A DNA stretch of 16,160 nt from positions 1 to 16,160 of the forward strand of contig CAYOSW010000026.1 of NCBI GenBank assembly GCA_964406775.1, in the 5' to 3' direction. The notes below the pieces were generated by a model. That model did not search any database. It worked only from the letters and a program-made list of their open reading frames with translations, and was not told the origin of the DNA. The position numbers and the translations under genes are program-made. Origin of the DNA: JACPKO01 sp964406775. GTDB lineage: Bacteria > Patescibacteriota > Microgenomatia > Daviesbacterales > UBA10151. Below, in pieces: positions 12,800 to 16,160 of the stretch (positions are counted from its first letter, which is position 1; each line of letters begins with the position of its first letter).

Positions 12800-15700
12800 T
12801 TAAGATTGAGCGGGCGCAGGACCTCCCGGAGCAGGAGGCGCTTCAGGCGCGGGCGCTTCCCCGCCCTGTGCAGCCTGGGTAACATTACTCAGCCAATCGG
12901 GCAGGGCTCCGTTTGCGGGCTGACCGGGTGCCGGAGCAGCCAGTGCAGGAGCGGACCCGTCAGGCGCAGGCGGGGGAGGTGCAGGAGGTGCCGGGTTGGC
13001 GTTTTCCTGAGGAGCTTGACCGTCTGGCTGGGGATTATTCAGATCGGGAGCATTATTCTGAGCGGCGTCGGGCTGGGGCTGTTTGGTTTTTGCCTTTGAG
13101 AAAACGTATTTATCATTTGCGCTGTCATAGTCAACCAGAATGGTATCTCCGTTGGTAATAGTTCTCTGGATTAAGTAGATGGCGATCGGATTCTCAATCG
13201 ACCTCTGGATCAGTCTTCTCAAAGGCCTTGCACCGTATACGGGATCATAGCCTTCCTTGGCCAGCTGGTCCAAAGCTTTTTGGGATAATTCCAAACCGAT
13301 ATTCTGTTCTTTAAGCAGTTTGCGCGTGCCTTCGATCTGGAGCTTGCAGATTTCTATCATATCCTCAGCCGTCAGAGGCTCAAACACTACCACCTCATCA
13401 AACCTGTTAATCAACTCTGGCCTGAAGTGCTTAGTCAATTCCTCCATAACGATTGCAGAAAGCTCCTTATATGCCTTAACTTTCGGATCGTTGGGATCTT
13501 CCTCGGGTTTTTTAGCTTCCTGCGCCTGTTGAGGCAAAGCACCCGGAACAGGATTACCAGATGCGTCAAGCGCAGGAGGTGCCGGCGGAACAGTTCCCGG
13601 CTGGGCCGAAGGATCAACAGGTGCTGGAGCTCCGGGTACGGGCGGGACTGCAGGTGTTCCAGGAACTGCCGGATTAGCTATAGTCTGATTAAATTGAGCC
13701 GGCTGAGTGGGAGGAACTGTTCCCTGAGAAGGGACCGCGCCCGGAACGGGCGGAACGGCCGGATTTACAGTTCCCGCAGGAGCATTCGGATTGGGTTGGC
13801 CCGGGTCGGCTTTTTGCTGGGAATTAGCTTCCATAATTTTCCGTCTGATTAAATCGGAAGCAATATTTGAGGTGGCGATTATAACGGTATTTTTAAAGGA
13901 AATCGTATTGCCTTTATTGTCGGTTAATCTTCCGTCCTCGAGTAACTGAAGCAGGATATTAAAAACATCAGGATGAGCTTTCTCGATTTCATCAAGTAAA
14001 ACGATTGAGTACGGCTTGCTTCTGACGGCCTCGGTTAACTGACCGCCCTCTTCATATCCGACATATCCGGGAGGGGCACCGACCAGTTTTGCCACCTCGT
14101 GCTTCTCCATATATTCAGACATATCCAGCCTGATCATCGCGTCCTGCTTGCCAAACATAATTTCGGCGAGCACCTTAGCCAGTTCGGTCTTACCGGTACC
14201 GGTCGGACCTAAGAAAACGAATGAGGCAATCGGACGGTTGGCATTAGCCAATCCGATTCTTCCCCTTCTGATCGCTTCTGCAACCGCTTTAACCGCGCGC
14301 TCGTGATCGATGAATTTTTTATGGATTAAGTCTTCCATATGCAGAAGTTTTTCGGATTCCTTCTCGGTCAGCTTGGTTATCGGAATCCCCGTCCAGCGGG
14401 AAACAACTTTTTCAATATCCTCCGACCGTACCTCTTTTGCCCCGCTTTGACCGTTGGTTGACGATGTTCCGGCAAGACGCACCTCCGCCGCCGCCTCATC
14501 CAAAAGATCGATCGCCTTATCAGGTAAAAACCTTTCGCCGACATAGCGCTTCGATAAATGAACCGCTGCCTTAACCGCGTCATCGGTTACTTTAACGCTG
14601 TGGAATTTTTCGTATTTAGGAAGAAGGACCTTGATCATCTCAATCGCCACTTCCTCGGTCGGCTCATCGCACATCACCGGCTGGAAACGCCGTTCAAAAG
14701 CCCGGTCTTTTTCAAAGTTCTTTCTGTACTCACTTGTAGTTGTTGCACCGATGATCTGGAGAGTTCCTTTACTCAAATAAGGTTTAATTATGTTTGAGGC
14801 GTCCAAAGCCCCCTCCGTTGCACCGGCACCTAAAATAGTGTGGATCTCATCAATAAACAATATTATTTGTCCGCCTGAGGCCATAACTTCTTTAATTACG
14901 CCCTGCAAGCGTTCTTCGAATTCCCCTCGGTGGGCAGCGCCCGCAATAAGCGAAGAGAGGTCAAGCTGGATAATTTTTTTATTCGCCAGATCCGAAGTAA
15001 TTTTGCCTGATACCATCATCTGAGCTAATCCCTCAACAATTGCGGTTTTACCCGTTCCCGCTTCTCCGATAATGACGGGATTGTTCTTCGTCCTTCGGAG
15101 CAGAATATGGACAAGTCTTTCAATCTCTTTTTCGCGCCCGGCTATCGGATCAAGATCGCCTTTGCGGGCTTTCTCGGTCAGATCGATCCCGTATTGAGCC
15201 AAAACCGATTTTTTGCCTGTCGTGAATTCGGTAGACTTAGTTAATTTTTCCTCGACCTTGGTTTTATCCATCCCCTGAGCCTGCAGAGGTTTTGCCACCT
15301 CTGTCTGTTTATTGAAGAAAGTCAGCAATATATCCTCGGGTGAAAGATATTCAACTTCCCTTTTTTTGGCATTTATAAACGCCTCCTCAAGAATCTGTTT
15401 GGTCGTTTCCCCAAGAGTAGGCTCGCCCGAGAAATCACCGATCACCTCTTTTTCCTGAATCTCACGGGTCAGTTTTGCCACATCCACTGAAAAATCCTGA
15501 AGCAGTTTAAAAATATCGCGGTCGGAAATTAAAGCTAAAAATAATTGTTCGGGCTCAATAAAGCTGTGTTTAACGCGCTTTGCCTCATCGTACGCGTGAA
15601 CCAAAACCTGGGAAGCGCGGGGATCCATATGCGAAAGCGCCTGCTTCCCCTGCTCTTTTGCCGGATCAATCGACGAAGAAACAACAGCCGAATCTTTAGA

Positions 15701-15844
15701 GGCCTGGCTTAAAGTGCTGGATAAATCGGTTGCATCGGGAACTTTTGCAGGCTCAGTCGTGGTCGTTGCTCCTCCGCCCGGAGCGTTTGGGTCCTTCGCG
15801 GCATCGTCAGGATGTTGAAATAGTGATCCGAATAGGTTTGACAT
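12800..15844 (-). CDS. Clp/Hsp100 two-ring AAA+ ATPase (ClpC/ClpB-type) with Pro-rich insertion and tail
   Basis: Unfolds or disaggregates proteins by ATP-driven threading. The 1014-residue protein has a low-complexity N-terminus (1-70), then the Clp N-domain (about 73-205, two repeats such as SFIEPEQLFLALI). In the D1 ring: Walker A GEAGTGKT (260-267), Walker B IILFIDE (327-333) and RAFERRF arginine fingers (381-387). In the D2 ring: Walker A GPTGTGKT (546-553), Walker B SIVLLDE (613-619), sensor-1 TSN (658-660) and GARPLRR sensor-2 (871-877). Between D1 and D2 only a short GTSSTNGQSGAKE linker stands where ClpB and ClpC have a coiled-coil M-domain. A Pro/Ala-rich insertion (about 674-788) occupies the site of the ClpC ClpP-docking loop, and no IGF/LGF/VGF motif is visible there. 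A Pro/Ala-rich tail covers about 918-1014. Whether it feeds ClpP or acts as a disaggregase cannot be told. Confidence 0.92.
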   Translation of the reverse strand: MSNLFGSLFQHPDDAAKDPNAPGGGATTTTEPAKVPDATDLSSTLSQASKDSAVVSSSIDPAKEQGKQALSHMDPRASQVLVHAYDEAKRVKHSFIEPEQLFLALISDRDIFKLLQDFSVDVAKLTREIQEKEVIGDFSGEPTLGETTKQILEEAFINAKKREVEYLSPEDILLTFFNKQTEVAKPLQAQGMDKTKVEEKLTKSTEFTTGKKSVLAQYGIDLTEKARKGDLDPIAGREKEIERLVHILLRRTKNNPVIIGEAGTGKTAIVEGLAQMMVSGKITSDLANKKIIQLDLSSLIAGAAHRGEFEERLQGVIKEVMASGGQIILFIDEIHTILGAGATEGALDASNIIKPYLSKGTLQIIGATTTSEYRKNFEKDRAFERRFQPVMCDEPTEEVAIEMIKVLLPKYEKFHSVKVTDDAVKAAVHLSKRYVGERFLPDKAIDLLDEAAAEVRLAGTSSTNGQSGAKEVRSEDIEKVVSRWTGIPITKLTEKESEKLLHMEDLIHKKFIDHERAVKAVAEAIRRGRIGLANANRPIASFVFLGPTGTGKTELAKVLAEIMFGKQDAMIRLDMSEYMEKHEVAKLVGAPPGYVGYEEGGQLTEAVRSKPYSIVLLDEIEKAHPDVFNILLQLLEDGRLTDNKGNTISFKNTVIIATSNIASDLIRRKIMEANSQQKADPGQPNPNAPAGTVNPAVPPVPGAVPSQGTVPPTQPAQFNQTIANPAVPGTPAVPPVPGAPAPVDPSAQPGTVPPAPPALDASGNPVPGALPQQAQEAKKPEEDPNDPKVKAYKELSAIVMEELTKHFRPELINRFDEVVVFEPLTAEDMIEICKLQIEGTRKLLKEQNIGLELSQKALDQLAKEGYDPVYGARPLRRLIQRSIENPIAIYLIQRTITNGDTILVDYDSANDKYVFSKAKTKQPQPDAAQNNAPDLNNPQPDGQAPQENANPAPPAPPPPAPDGSAPALAAPAPGQPANGALPDWLSNVTQAAQGGEAPAPEAPPAPGGPAPAQS

Positions 15845-15853
15845 TGGCAGGCC

Positions 15854-15881
15854 GCGGGTACTCCCCGCTTACATTAATATA
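15854..15881 (-). promoter_or_regulatory. Putative -10 and 5'-end hairpin of the Clp ATPase mRNA
   Basis: On the minus strand TATATT (15876-15881) lies 6 nt before a GCGGG-GAGTA-CCCGC hairpin (15854-15868, 5-bp GC stem). A transcript from this -10 would begin at the hairpin and have a leader of about 25 nt without a Shine-Dalgarno site near the ATG at 15844. The hairpin may protect the 5' end or respond to temperature. It does not match the CIRCE operator. Confidence 0.35.
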
Positions 15882-15907
15882 CAATATGGAAATTTTGAAT
15901 GCTATAC

Positions 15908-16160
15908 CTATCTAGGGTTTTCGCCAGAAGAGATATTTCCTTTATATTCAAACGATTGAACTATTTGATCTAGAACCGGATAAAGAGATTCCTCGGATGT
16001 TGAGAAAATATATATTCCATAGTCAACATAGATAAAATAAGCCTTTTCTGTTTTTGAACCATCACTTGTATCTTCATCTGTAGTTAAAATATAGTCATAA
16101 TTCTTTATAACTCCCTCTTCATAACTTTTTGGCGAGAGACGAGTTTTTCGCTTCAAATAG
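15908..16160 (-). CDS. C-terminal part of an unidentified protein (runs off the window)
   Basis: The frame stays open from its TAG at 15908-15910 to the window edge, so this is probably the 3' end of a longer gene. A TTG at 16154-16156 exists but there is no evidence that it is the start. About 83 residues are visible. They have alternating strands (NYDYILTTDED, EKAYFIYVDYGIYIFSTS) and then a helix and end (LDQIVQSFEYKG). This pattern resembles the C-terminus of small extracytoplasmic alpha/beta proteins that end in an 'ilxSFkf' motif, but that is only an impression. The stretch looks more AT-rich than the Clp gene that follows. About 63 nt separate its stop from the Clp ATG and contain the Clp promoter. 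Confidence 0.5.
   Translation of the reverse strand, partial: YLKRKTRLSPKSYEEGVIKNYDYILTTDEDTSDGSKTEKAYFIYVDYGIYIFSTSEESLYPVLDQIVQSFEYKGNISSGENPR

Noticed and set aside
13481..13822. Considered as a frameshift or a foreign insertion breaking the Clp gene.
   Set aside because: The frame is intact and the flanking D2 motifs continue correctly on both sides, so it is an in-frame insertion, not a broken gene.
13427..13852. A 141-codon plus-strand open frame rich in Arg and Cys.
   Set aside because: It is antisense to the Pro/Ala-rich insertion of the Clp ATPase; the open frame follows from the GC-rich repeat codons.
15854..15868. CIRCE or similar heat-shock operator before the Clp gene.
   Set aside because: The inverted repeat is GCGGG/CCCGC and not the TTAGCACTC-N9-GAGTGCTAA type.
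1..16160. CRISPR array, insertion sequence, integrase, attachment sites or a classical toxin-antitoxin pair.
   Set aside because: No regularly spaced repeats, transposase or integrase motifs, or terminal inverted repeats with target duplications were seen. Although tmRNA genes are common integration targets, no integrase or att-like duplication is present.

Overview
The window looks like a chromosomal segment of a Candidate Phyla Radiation (Patescibacteria) bacterium, most likely of the Microgenomates type. This is an inference from gene content, not a placement by phylogeny. The supporting points are small tightly packed genes, a VirB6/VirB2-like membrane module in several paralogous pieces, a SpoIID-type wall enzyme, proteins carrying the KPxVYLYP motif, and many transcripts that seem to start at or next to the AUG. 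TGA is used as a stop (comF, the PH-domain gene), so the standard bacterial code fits.

Layout. 1-1438: uracil-DNA glycosylase (+) and a ComF-type phosphoribosyltransferase (-) meet stop to stop. 1440-2720: a trans-translation locus. It has a complete tmRNA gene (-) with promoter, tandem terminator hairpins and visible pseudoknots, a 65-codon orphan gene (+), and smpB (-). The tmRNA is unusual: its tag reading frame appears to be about 38 codons long and its T- and D-loops depart from consensus. 2745-5421: a three-gene minus-strand operon of a PH-domain membrane protein, a 78-residue two-helix membrane protein, and a 618-residue protein with a cytosolic PP2C-like fold lacking catalytic residues, one membrane helix and an outer beta-propeller.

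5471-10827: a second minus-strand group, read from high to low coordinates. It holds three VirB2/TrbC-like two-helix proteins, a VirB6/TrbL-like polytopic protein with a long soluble C-terminus, and a secreted coiled-coil SpoIID/LytB protein. Together these look like the envelope part of a reduced type IV secretion or pilus-like machine with its own peptidoglycan-cutting subunit. No VirB4/VirB11 ATPase, VirB8-10 core or relaxase is in the window. 10910-12352: a plus-strand membrane-anchored protein with the KPAVYLYP motif, divergent from the pilin-like gene. 12397-15844: a large two-ring Clp ATPase and, 16 nt downstream, a fourth VirB2-like gene. The ATPase has no M-domain and carries a Pro/Ala-rich insertion where ClpC has its ClpP-docking loop. 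15908-16160: the C-terminal end of an unidentified gene.

A regulatory pattern runs through the window. The first genes of several transcription units have a TATAAT-like hexamer 6-7 nt (sometimes 11 nt) before the ATG and no Shine-Dalgarno sequence, which implies leaderless or nearly leaderless mRNAs. Several genes inside operons have GGAGG or AAGG sites instead.
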